Assembly (NCBI GenBank): GCA_020639095.1
Contig: JACKHH010000008.1
Span: 1-64,000 of the forward strand
Direction: 5' to 3'
From: Phycisphaerales bacterium
Lineage (GTDB): Bacteria > Planctomycetota > Phycisphaerae > UBA1845
DNA length: 64,000 nt
Positions 50,809 to 58,576 of this stretch are shown here, in pieces (within the stretch, counting starts at the first letter, position 1; each line of letters begins with the position of its first letter). The translations under genes were made by a program, and so were the position numbers. The notes beneath the pieces were generated by a model, which was not told the origin of the DNA, ran no database searches, and worked only from the letters and a program-made list of their open reading frames with translations.

Positions 50809-51330
50809 TCAGTAGTTCTTGGCGTCGCAGTGGTTGACGCGATTGTAGAGTTCGAGCGTTGCCTGGTTGCTACCCTGCCAGGGCACGCGGGTGTGGAAGA
50901 TTCCGTTGCCTTGGTTGTACCAGTAGATGATGGGCCCGCCGTTGCTGTGCTTGATCTGCAATTCGGTCTTGGCGGGCAAGTTCTCGACCGTGAGTGATGC
51001 CGGCCCGGGGAGATACGGGTTGGTGGGCAGCCCGGATGGTGCAAACCAGTCGCCGTCGATGGTCGTCGGCCACTTGCCGTTGAGCGCGTGGTACTCGTCG
51101 ATCTTGCGCTGCACGACCGCCACCAACTGGCTGGCGGTGACATTGTCTGCCTCCGTCGTAGCGTTCGAGAACTGCGGTACGACAATCACGGCAAGAATCG
51201 CAAGCACGATCACGACGATCAGAACTTCGACCAAGGTAAACGCACGCCGATTGACCGAAGCGATAACCCTTACGTTTCCGGACGTACGGCGACAGAAGGT
51301 GGAATTCCAAAGCAGTTGGCCGGGTCGCAT
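50809..51330 (-). CDS. Type II secretion-like pseudopilin (GspG-type)
   Basis: This 173-residue protein has a class III signal with FTLVEVLIVVIVLAILAVIV, where E5 of the mature protein is conserved. The residue before the cleavage site is Ala (RRA-FTLVE) rather than the usual Gly. The rest resembles GspG-type major pseudopilins or planctomycete H-X9-DG-like prepilins in length but has no calcium-binding motif I can identify. Prepilin peptidase would cut before Phe and the mature protein would join a pseudopilus. The ATG at 51330 is the only one in frame ahead of the signal and has no ribosome binding site. No other gsp genes are near; a PilT-type ATPase is at 30102. Confidence 0.82.
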   Translation of the reverse strand: MRPGQLLWNSTFCRRTSGNVRVIASVNRRAFTLVEVLIVVIVLAILAVIVVPQFSNATTEADNVTASQLVAVVQRKIDEYHALNGKWPTTIDGDWFAPSGLPTNPYLPGPASLTVENLPAKTELQIKHSNGGPIIYWYNQGNGIFHTRVPWQGSNQATLELYNRVNHCDAKNY

Positions 51331-51474
51331 TGGGTATTTATCGGTTGCGGAAATGGGCGGCTGTGGAGTTCTTCACTGACACTTGACGGCACATCGAAGT
51401 TGTCACGAAACCGGCGCCGCCCTTGGGAGATGATCGACCACGGCAGACACGCGTTGCACGTGGAATCAGGGGCT

Positions 51475-52443
51475 TCAGCCGACCTCGCGACGCTGGAAGA
51501 GAGCGATCCCAACCAGCAGGGCGGCCATGATCAGCAGACCGGCATACACGGCGACAAACACCGGGTACGCGACCGGGATCTGCTGGGCGTTGTTCACCGG
51601 ATCGACGATCCAGAAGAAATTGAAATTCGGCACGATGCGGTAGGCCAGGTTGGCCAGCAGGGACGTCTCCGCCCGCTTGCTGAGCAGATAATCGGTGATC
51701 AGCCCCCCCACCAGGACGCCGACGCAGATGGTCAGCGTCAAAATCTGGCCCAGGCGGATCGAGGCAGCCAGGGCGATGGCGGCCAGCACCAGCACCGCAC
51801 AGAAGATCAGGAACGCGGCGGCAAAAACTGCGATGTCCGGCATCCCCTTGGCGAAGTCCCGCACGGCCCACTCCGGCCCGAGAAACGCACACGCGATCAC
51901 CCCGACCGTCAGCAGCGGCGTCCCGACGACGAGGGCCGTTGTTATAAACGCCTTACCTGACAAGTAGTTACGAATTCCAGCGATGATCGCGGTCAGAATC
52001 GCCCCGCCAAAGCCAAATAGCAGGACAGGCTGATTGAATGGGTCCGCACTGGTCTGGAGGACCGAGTGCTGCTCGGAGAATAGGAAGCCCAGGAAGCATA
52101 GATAGAACGCCAGAGCCAGGGCTGAGGCCAGTCCGATGAACTTGCCCACGATGAGCAGGGGCCGGCTTATGGGCTTGCTCACCAGGGTGAGCACCGTTTT
52201 GTTGTTGATCTCGCGGGTGAGAATCGAAGTCGCGCTGAAAGAAGCCAAGAACAAACCGGCGAGCAGGAGCGTAGACAGTCCTAGCTCCGTTAGTAGCTTG
52301 TCGTCATCCTTGAGCGTGTAGCCGGCAAGCGCGACATTGAAGATCATCAACAGAAGCGTTACGCCTACGACGACACCGTAGACCGGTTGCCGTATGGTCT
52401 CAACGAAGGTGTTGTATGCAATGGCGTGTAGCTTGCGAAACAC
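51475..52443 (-). CDS. ABC-2 type transporter permease
   Basis: This 322-residue polytopic membrane protein starts with MFRKLHAIAYNTFVETIRQPVYGVV, the cytosolic amphipathic start of ABC-2 permeases, followed by about six hydrophobic helices. The motif TREINNKTVLTLVSKPISRPLLIVGKFIGL matches the conserved ABC-2 loop and is paralogous to the corresponding segment of the permease at 58577 (DDLTGKQILMLMTKPIARWQYVVGKWLGI). It is divergent from the SPFH operon with a 252-base intergenic gap and no ATPase beside it, so it could share the ATPase at 57300. Substrate is unknown. Confidence 0.85.
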   Translation of the reverse strand: MFRKLHAIAYNTFVETIRQPVYGVVVGVTLLLMIFNVALAGYTLKDDDKLLTELGLSTLLLAGLFLASFSATSILTREINNKTVLTLVSKPISRPLLIVGKFIGLASALALAFYLCFLGFLFSEQHSVLQTSADPFNQPVLLFGFGGAILTAIIAGIRNYLSGKAFITTALVVGTPLLTVGVIACAFLGPEWAVRDFAKGMPDIAVFAAAFLIFCAVLVLAAIALAASIRLGQILTLTICVGVLVGGLITDYLLSKRAETSLLANLAYRIVPNFNFFWIVDPVNNAQQIPVAYPVFVAVYAGLLIMAALLVGIALFQRREVG

Positions 52444-52695
52444 GTGGCGCCTCTCGGTTTCGACGCGTGCCTACCTGTGTCCTAACCTGTTTCCGGACAA
52501 AGGATTGCAGCGTCTTGGCAACGTCGGAGAATTATTGTAAGCTCCGTCGCCCCGCAGGCAAGCGTCGCAAGCTTTTGCCGGCGTAGCGAACTCTACTGGC
52601 AAGATGCGCGGCTTGGCTGGTCGCTTCCGTTACAACGAACCAAAACCCGTTTCGGTTCGTCGCGCGTGGCACTTTTTTGAACCACAAGACAACCC

Positions 52696-54813
52696 ATGAC
52701 TGAAACCGCCAGCTCGCCCGATCGCAGGGCACAACTAACCGCCGTACTTGGCGCCATCTTCCAGGTGGTGTTCTTCGCTGTTTTGGCCATTGTCGGTGCG
52801 CTGAACCGGTCCGACGCGGTCGTAGCGGCTGCCATCTGGATGCTGGGTGGCGTGTTCATCTGGCCGGTGCTCGCGCTGGTCTACGGCCAGCGCAAGCGAA
52901 CGCTTGATGAACGTCGCGAGACGGAGGAACTCAAACGTTCCCACGACACGGCAGGCACAACCGCGCTGTTCGACGTCGAGGACGAAGCCTACCTCATTCA
53001 GCGCCGGCGATTGAATTGGATGTTCCGCTGGTTGCTGCCCGCGGCGGTCGTTCTGCTTGCCGCTTATCACCTGATTGGGACATTCGTCGGTTGGAATTGG
53101 GCGTGGGGGATTTCGCTACGCGACGCGTCGTGGCGTTTGACGCAGAACCGCGGCGTGACGATGACGTTCGTCGGCGGTGTGGGTTTCCTCGCGTTTCTCT
53201 TCTCACGATACACGGCGGGTATGGCTCGGCTTCGCGGTTGGCGAATGCTCCGCTCGGGCGCCAGTTACCTCGCGGGCAACGCGCTGGCGTGCCTGATCGT
53301 GCTCATCGCGATCGGGATTCAGAGCGCGGACTTCCCCATTGCCGAGGCGGTGGCGGCCTATGCGATCCGCATCGCGCTGTTCGTGCTGGGTATCGAGTTC
53401 GTCGTCAACTTCGTTCTCGACTTCTATCGCCCGCGGACTGCCGGTGAAGAATCTCGGCCTGCATTTGACAGCCGGTTGCTGGCGCTGATCACCGAGCCTG
53501 GCGGTATCGCGCGGTCGCTGGCGGACGCGATCAACTACCAGTTCGGGTTCGAAGTCAGCAGCACCTGGTTCTATCAACTGCTCAAGCGCGCCCTGCTGCC
53601 GATGCTCGCGTTCGGCGTGATTGTGCTATTCGCACTGTCGAGCGTGGTGATCATCGACGCCGACGAGCAGGCGGTGATCGAACGCTTTGGCCGGCGACTT
53701 CAGGGTCCCGGCGAAGTGCTCACACCGGGCATCTATCTCAAGTACCCCTGGCCGATCGACATCGCATACACCGATCGCGTCAATCAGATCCACACCTTTA
53801 CCGTCGGTGAAGCACCGACCAAGGAAGGCGACCAGTGGGAGTTGGTGGACGGCAAGAAGCGTCTCAAGCCGATCCTCTGGGGCGAGAAGCACGAGTTCAA
53901 CTCTGAGCTGATGCTGGTGCTCGCGAGCGCCGCACACGATACCGGTGACGCGATCAAGCGCACGGACACTGCGAGCGCCGCGGAAGACAAAACGACCGCA
54001 GCGGCTCTGCTGATGATCTCCGTCGACATCCAGTACCGCGTCAAAGACCTGCACGGCTATCTCTACGAGTACGTCCACCCGGAGAAGGTTGTTGAGGGGT
54101 TGGCGTATCAGGTGCTGACGAACTTCGCGGCTGGTGTGACCGAGAACCAGTTCCTGGGCCCGGGTCGCACCGAAGTCAATCGCATTCTCAAGGACCTGCT
54201 TCAGAAGCGCATCGACGAGCAGGACCTGGGCATCGAGATCGTGTTCATTGCGTTGCAAGAAGCGCATCCCAACGACGAAGTCGCGAAGAGCTATCAGGAA
54301 GTCGTCAAGGCAGAGATCGCGAAAGAAGCGGCGATCGAAAACGCGAACAAAGAGGCTAACACAATTCTCACCGAGGTCGTGGGCAGCCGGTCGCGGGCGC
54401 TGGAACTGGACGCCGCGATTGTCGAACGCGATCGCGTCGCGCAGGACGCGCAATCGACGGCCGACGCCAAATCCGCGGCTGATGAAAAGGTGCGTGATCT
54501 GCTGCTGGGCAATCGTGCGAAAGGCATCTCCCCCACCGGTGGTGAGAGTGCGAAGAAAATCGCCGAAGCCACCGGCGGCGTGCTCGCGGAAGTGACGCAG
54601 GCCAAGCGTGACAAAGCGCTCTTCAACGCGGAACTCGTCGCGTATCAAGCCGCTCCCGATTTGTACGAGATGCGCAAGTACCTCGAAATGCTCGATCGCG
54701 CGACGTCGCTCATTCGCAAGTATGTCATCGTGGTCAATCCCGATAAGCACGTGATTATCGAATACGAGAAGGAAGAAAAAGGTACGATCGAACTGGAAGA
54801 CATGGGTAACTAA
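52696..54813 (+). CDS. SPFH/HflK-like protein fused to a polytopic membrane domain
   Basis: This 705-residue protein has an N-terminal membrane part (about 1-310) with about seven hydrophobic segments, for example VLGAIFQVVFFAVLAIVGAL and LLPMLAFGVIVLFALSSVVI. An SPFH (band 7) domain follows, starting IDADEQAVIERFGRRLQGPG, with TPGIYLKYPWPID and RYRVKD-like blocks, and then a long helical coiled-coil part (about 530-640, AEIAKEAAIENANKEANTI) typical of HflK and flotillins. Ordinary HflK has one short membrane helix, so the polytopic domain is unusual. The ATG at 52696 has weak upstream complementarity (CAAGAC). It heads the unit at 52696-62351. A repeat element separates it from the next gene. 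Confidence 0.86.
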   Translation: MTETASSPDRRAQLTAVLGAIFQVVFFAVLAIVGALNRSDAVVAAAIWMLGGVFIWPVLALVYGQRKRTLDERRETEELKRSHDTAGTTALFDVEDEAYLIQRRRLNWMFRWLLPAAVVLLAAYHLIGTFVGWNWAWGISLRDASWRLTQNRGVTMTFVGGVGFLAFLFSRYTAGMARLRGWRMLRSGASYLAGNALACLIVLIAIGIQSADFPIAEAVAAYAIRIALFVLGIEFVVNFVLDFYRPRTAGEESRPAFDSRLLALITEPGGIARSLADAINYQFGFEVSSTWFYQLLKRALLPMLAFGVIVLFALSSVVIIDADEQAVIERFGRRLQGPGEVLTPGIYLKYPWPIDIAYTDRVNQIHTFTVGEAPTKEGDQWELVDGKKRLKPILWGEKHEFNSELMLVLASAAHDTGDAIKRTDTASAAEDKTTAAALLMISVDIQYRVKDLHGYLYEYVHPEKVVEGLAYQVLTNFAAGVTENQFLGPGRTEVNRILKDLLQKRIDEQDLGIEIVFIALQEAHPNDEVAKSYQEVVKAEIAKEAAIENANKEANTILTEVVGSRSRALELDAAIVERDRVAQDAQSTADAKSAADEKVRDLLLGNRAKGISPTGGESAKKIAEATGGVLAEVTQAKRDKALFNAELVAYQAAPDLYEMRKYLEMLDRATSLIRKYVIVVNPDKHVIIEYEKEEKGTIELEDMGN

Positions 54814-54835
54814 GAAGATTGAGACGCTTGGCGAC

Positions 54836-54911
54836 GTGTGGGATGGAGTGTCCAATCCACGTCGATAAGCTCGTCGGACCCATTGGACCGACTGGAAAGT
54901 CGGTCCCACAC
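54836..54911. repeat. Inverted repeat with GTGTGGGA / TCCCACAC ends
   Basis: The outer arms GTGTGGGA at 54836 and TCCCACAC at 54904 flank two hairpins: GGA...TCC on the left and GGACCGACT-ggaa-AGTCGGTCC on the right. The right half matches the 16821-16872 family. It lies inside the SPFH gene cluster, between the first and second SPFH genes, and could form a strong structure in the transcript. Confidence 0.65.
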
Positions 54912-54940
54912 TTAGTTGGTTTGGACGAAACGAAACGAAC

Positions 54941-55951
54941 ATGAAGACACTACCTTCCATCATTGCGGCGATCATTCTGGTCGTCATCCTCGCGGCGTAC
55001 GCCTGTACGTTCCAGGTACGCTCGACCGAGGTCGCGATCCTCAAGACGTTCGGCAAAGCCCAGGAAGAGCCGATCGAAGTCGATGAGAACGATCAGAGTT
55101 TCTTCGCGGGCTTGCACCTGAAGTGGCCCTGGCCGATTCAGAGCGTGGCGAAGTACGACCGCCGACTGCGTCTGCTCGAGGATCGCATCGAGGAAACGCC
55201 GACGATCGACGATCGCCAAATCATCGTGACGACGTTCACGGCATGGACGATCAGCGATCCGTACGAGTTCCACCTGCGTAATCCCAAGCTCGTTGACGCG
55301 GAAAACGCGTTGCGTTCGCGCATTCGCAGCTACAAGAAATCGGTGATTGGACGCCACCGCTTCTCCGAGTTCGTGTCGGACGATCCTTCGGATCGCAAGA
55401 TGGAGGCGATCGAAGAGGAGATTCGCGAGGCCATCGCGGCCGATGCCCGCAAGTCGTTCGGGATCGACATTCAACTGTTCGGCATCAAGCAGATCGGTTT
55501 GCCCGCCAACGTCTCCGAGGAAGTCTTCAACGCGATGAAGGCCGACAAGCAGAAGCGGGCGGCTGCGTTCAAGGCGCAGGGGAACGCGGAAGGCGACCGC
55601 ATCGTGGCTGAGGCACAGTCCGCCGCGCAGCGTATCCGCTCGGTCGTGCAGCGCAAGGTGAGCGACATCGAAAGTGAAGGGCTCACCGAGGTCGGCAAGG
55701 TGTACGCCGAGTTCAAGGAGCATCCGGAACTGCGGATCTTCCTCGACCAGCTTCGCGCGCTGGAGAAGATCCTGACGAACCGGACCGAGATTTTCATGGA
55801 CGCGGATTTCGCACCGGTCAATCTCTTCGATCCGGCGAAGCGCATGAATTCAGCACTGCCGGGCATCTCGCACGTGCAGACGCCGCCCGCGAACACCGCC
55901 AACGACCGGGGCAAGACGACCGAACCGGCAAATACACGAGACGCTAACTGA
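54941..55951 (+). CDS. SPFH-domain protein, HflC-like
   Basis: This 336-residue protein has one N-terminal membrane helix (about 5-22, PSIIAAIILVVILAAYA), the SPFH domain (about 28-230: STEVAILKTFGKAQ, FAGLHLKWPWPIQSV, KSFGIDIQLFGIKQIGLPANV) and a helical tail (AFKAQGNAEGDRIVAEAQSAAQRIRS) typical of HflC. In E. coli HflK and HflC form a ring around FtsH and regulate it. Here ftsH is not adjacent. The ATG is preceded by AACGAAACGAAC, a weak site. The stop overlaps the next gene's ATG as TGATG, so translation is coupled with the third SPFH protein. Confidence 0.9.
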   Translation: MKTLPSIIAAIILVVILAAYACTFQVRSTEVAILKTFGKAQEEPIEVDENDQSFFAGLHLKWPWPIQSVAKYDRRLRLLEDRIEETPTIDDRQIIVTTFTAWTISDPYEFHLRNPKLVDAENALRSRIRSYKKSVIGRHRFSEFVSDDPSDRKMEAIEEEIREAIAADARKSFGIDIQLFGIKQIGLPANVSEEVFNAMKADKQKRAAAFKAQGNAEGDRIVAEAQSAAQRIRSVVQRKVSDIESEGLTEVGKVYAEFKEHPELRIFLDQLRALEKILTNRTEIFMDADFAPVNLFDPAKRMNSALPGISHVQTPPANTANDRGKTTEPANTRDAN

Positions 55952-57249
55952 TGGCACACACGCATCACCATCATCACCACCACCATCACCACCACGGACC
56001 GGTGGATGACGCGCACGATGCGCCGCTCGATGCCGCGAATCAGTCGCTGGCTGACGCGCTGAAGGCGAGCTTCCGCATCCTCAAGTTCGTGATGTTCGTG
56101 CTCGTGGTGCTCTACTGTTTCAGTGGGATTCACTGCATCGAGACGAACGAGGAGGCCGTCGTGCTGCGCTTCGGCAAGCTGTTGCCCGATGTGCGGCCCG
56201 CGGGTCTTTCGTACGCCTTCCCCTACCCCATCGATGAGACGATCATCGTCCCGACGAAGAAGGACAACAAGCTTTCGGTGGAGCACTGGCCGAAGGTGAG
56301 CGCCGCGCTCAAGGATGAACCGCTCGACAAGTCGCGACCGGCGGGTGGGCTTGATCCCACGATCGACGGCGCGTTGCTGACCGCGGACAAGGGCATGGTA
56401 CACATGCGGTGGGATGTGCTCTATCGCATCACCGATCTGCGCAAGTACGTGCGCTACGTCGCCGACGCGCAGAACGACAAGATCGAGGACCTGATCACCA
56501 ACTTGCTCGACAACGTCGCGATTCACGTCGTCGCGCAATACCCAGCCGAGGCGGTCACGCGCGGTAAAACGACGGAAGTTCGCGACAAGGTGCGTCACGA
56601 GGTGAACGATCGGCTCGAAGCGCTGGAAACCGGGCTGACCATCGTCGGACTTGACGTGCCCAAGTCGTCCGTGCCAGGCCAAACGATCAGCGCGTTCAAC
56701 GAAGTGACCAAGGCGGAAAACGAAAAGCAGAAGCTCATCCGCGAAGCCGAACAGAAGGCGGACGATATTCTCAACCAAGCCGCGGGCGAACAGTACAAAA
56801 CGCTGCTCGCCAAGATGGACGAGTACGAACTCGCGGTCGACACCAAACGGACGGAAGATGCGGACCGTCTGCTCAGCGAAATCGACGGAATGTTGACGAC
56901 GTCGGTCGGTGGCGCCGCGGGCCGGGCCATCCGCCGGGCGAACAGCTACTACACCAACGTGGTGCAGGCGGTGCGCGGTGACGTGGATGAGTATCGTGCC
57001 GCGCTTGAAGAGTATACGACCTCTCCGGAATTGTTCATCCATCGCATGTGGGAGCGCACGCGGGAACGCGTCCTGCAATTGGAAGGCGTGAAGAAACACT
57101 TCGTTCCCAGCATCATGGATGAGCTGCGGATCAAGATCGGACCCGATCCCGAGCAGCGCAAGATCGACGAGCAGCGGAAGTTGCAGGAAGAAGCGGCGAA
57201 CTACGACTTCTCGACGCCGAAAGGGATTCGGCGCATCGATCCTGAATAG
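55951..57249 (+). CDS. SPFH-domain protein, HflK-like, with natural poly-histidine N-terminus
   Basis: This 432-residue protein begins MAHT followed by 11 consecutive histidines, coded by mixed CAT and CAC codons. One membrane helix lies at about 43-60 (LKFVMFVLVVLYCFSG). The SPFH domain follows (ETNEEAVVLRFGKLLPDVRPAGLSYAFPYPID), and then a long coiled coil (about 225-330, AFNEVTKAENEKQKLIREAEQK). It ends in an unusual segment (FVPSIMDELRIKIGPDPEQRK). A cytosolic or periplasmic His run in a membrane protein could bind Ni, Zn or Cu. Overlap of start and stop with the HflC-like gene shows coupling. The ABC ATPase gene begins 50 bases later. Confidence 0.9.
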   Translation: MAHTHHHHHHHHHHHGPVDDAHDAPLDAANQSLADALKASFRILKFVMFVLVVLYCFSGIHCIETNEEAVVLRFGKLLPDVRPAGLSYAFPYPIDETIIVPTKKDNKLSVEHWPKVSAALKDEPLDKSRPAGGLDPTIDGALLTADKGMVHMRWDVLYRITDLRKYVRYVADAQNDKIEDLITNLLDNVAIHVVAQYPAEAVTRGKTTEVRDKVRHEVNDRLEALETGLTIVGLDVPKSSVPGQTISAFNEVTKAENEKQKLIREAEQKADDILNQAAGEQYKTLLAKMDEYELAVDTKRTEDADRLLSEIDGMLTTSVGGAAGRAIRRANSYYTNVVQAVRGDVDEYRAALEEYTTSPELFIHRMWERTRERVLQLEGVKKHFVPSIMDELRIKIGPDPEQRKIDEQRKLQEEAANYDFSTPKGIRRIDPE

Positions 57250-57299
57250 ACGTGTCGCGCGGTCGTACACGTGGAAGACTTACGCAACCCAAGCGCATC

Positions 57300-58502
57300 A
57301 TGGCGAAGACCAATATTCCAGTCGTGCAGACGGTCGGGCTGACCAAGGCCTTCAAGGACTTCTGGCGGCGTGCGCGCGTCAAAGCCGTTACCGATCTCGA
57401 CCTTGAGATTCGCCCCGGCGAAGTCTTCGGGCTGCTCGGGCCGAACGGTTCGGGCAAGAGCACGACGATCAAGATCATCCTCGGTTTGCTCTACCCCACG
57501 CGCGGGCGCGTCGCGATCTTCGGTCGCCCCCCTACCGACGTGGCGGTGAAGAAGCGCATCGGGTTCCTCCCCGAAGAATCGTATCTCTATCAGTTCCTCG
57601 ACGCGCGCGAGACGCTCGACTTCTATGGCCGCCTCTTCCAGCAGCACGGAAAGGTGCGCGGCGAACGCCTGAATATGCTCCTCGACATGGTCGGGTTGCA
57701 GCACGAAGCCAAGCGCCGCGTCGGCGAATACTCAAAGGGTATGTCGCGGCGCATCGGTCTGGCGCAGGCGCTGATCAACGATCCCGAGTTTCTCATTCTC
57801 GATGAACCGACGTCTGGGCTTGACCCGATCGGTACGCGGCAGATCAAAGACGTGATCCGCCGTCTCGGCGACATGGGGAAAACCATCCTGCTGTCGAGCC
57901 ACCTGCTCGCGGACGTCGAAGACGTGTGCGACCGCGTGTGCATTCTTTACGGCGGCAAGAAGCGGGCTGAGGGCACGATCGACGAACTTCTCGCGCGCGA
58001 CGATCGCACGCAGATCACGACCGACCGCCTCGACGAGGACACGGTGGCTGCGGTGCGCGACGTGATCGAGCGGCGCGGCATTCACGACATCGACGTGTCG
58101 GTCCCGCGGGGCCGGTTGGAGCAGCTCTTCCTCGATATCGTTCGTGAGGCGCAGGAGGCGAAGGTGGCGACCTCGGGCGTGGGCGCGACGGGCGCTATCC
58201 CCGAGTTTCTCGGCGCAGCCACCAGCGACAGCGACGCGATCATTCGTTCGCTCATCGAAGCCGGTGGCGTCGAAGCACCGCCGGCACCGGTCGAGTTGCC
58301 CGCGCCGCAACCCGTCGAACCGTCGGCGACGTCGCAGATCATCGAGGAATTGTTGACCACGAAGGAAACGCACGACGCGGTACCGGAATCCGCACCACCG
58401 AACGCGGAGTCGAAACCCGCGTCGGAAGCGGAGCCGCCGCCAATGCGCAAAGTCGAAGCCGATCAAAGCGTGATCGACGATCTCCTGGGCGGGAGCAAGT
58501 AA
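57300..58502 (+). CDS. ABC transporter ATP-binding protein with Pro/Ala-rich tail
   Basis: This 400-residue protein has Walker A GPNGSGKST (residues 47-55), a signature region EYSKGMSRRIGLAQAL (canonical LSGGQ replaced by YSKGM), Walker B FLILDEPTSGLDP and the H-loop in LLSSHLLAD. This pattern is that of the ABC-2 exporter family (drug, polysaccharide, gliding). Beyond about residue 300 the C-terminal extension is Pro/Ala/Glu-rich and unlike typical ATPases; it ends DQSVIDDLLGGSK. The ATG at 57300 is preferred; a GTG at 57252 is possible but gives an atypical basic start. The next gene encodes the matching ABC-2 permease. Confidence 0.93.
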   Translation: MAKTNIPVVQTVGLTKAFKDFWRRARVKAVTDLDLEIRPGEVFGLLGPNGSGKSTTIKIILGLLYPTRGRVAIFGRPPTDVAVKKRIGFLPEESYLYQFLDARETLDFYGRLFQQHGKVRGERLNMLLDMVGLQHEAKRRVGEYSKGMSRRIGLAQALINDPEFLILDEPTSGLDPIGTRQIKDVIRRLGDMGKTILLSSHLLADVEDVCDRVCILYGGKKRAEGTIDELLARDDRTQITTDRLDEDTVAAVRDVIERRGIHDIDVSVPRGRLEQLFLDIVREAQEAKVATSGVGATGAIPEFLGAATSDSDAIIRSLIEAGGVEAPPAPVELPAPQPVEPSATSQIIEELLTTKETHDAVPESAPPNAESKPASEAEPPPMRKVEADQSVIDDLLGGSK

Positions 58503-58576
58503 CAACACGCACCGCGCCGGTCTGGAGCCATCGGTTATCGACCGCTCCCCCACCGCCGCGGTTCTGATTTACACTT

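Noticed and set aside
53626..55056. Minus-strand open frame of 476 codons opposite the first SPFH gene
   Set aside because: It spans the intergenic repeat and has no domain; the plus-strand protein is clear.
55951..55998. Poly-His start as evidence of a cloning vector tag or contamination
   Set aside because: The His run has mixed codons, sits in a coupled native operon with no vector sequence around it, and continues into a normal SPFH protein.
55471..57270. Minus-strand open frame of 599 codons opposite the SPFH genes
   Set aside because: It has no domain, has random-looking composition and lies opposite two SPFH genes with clear motifs and overlapping starts.
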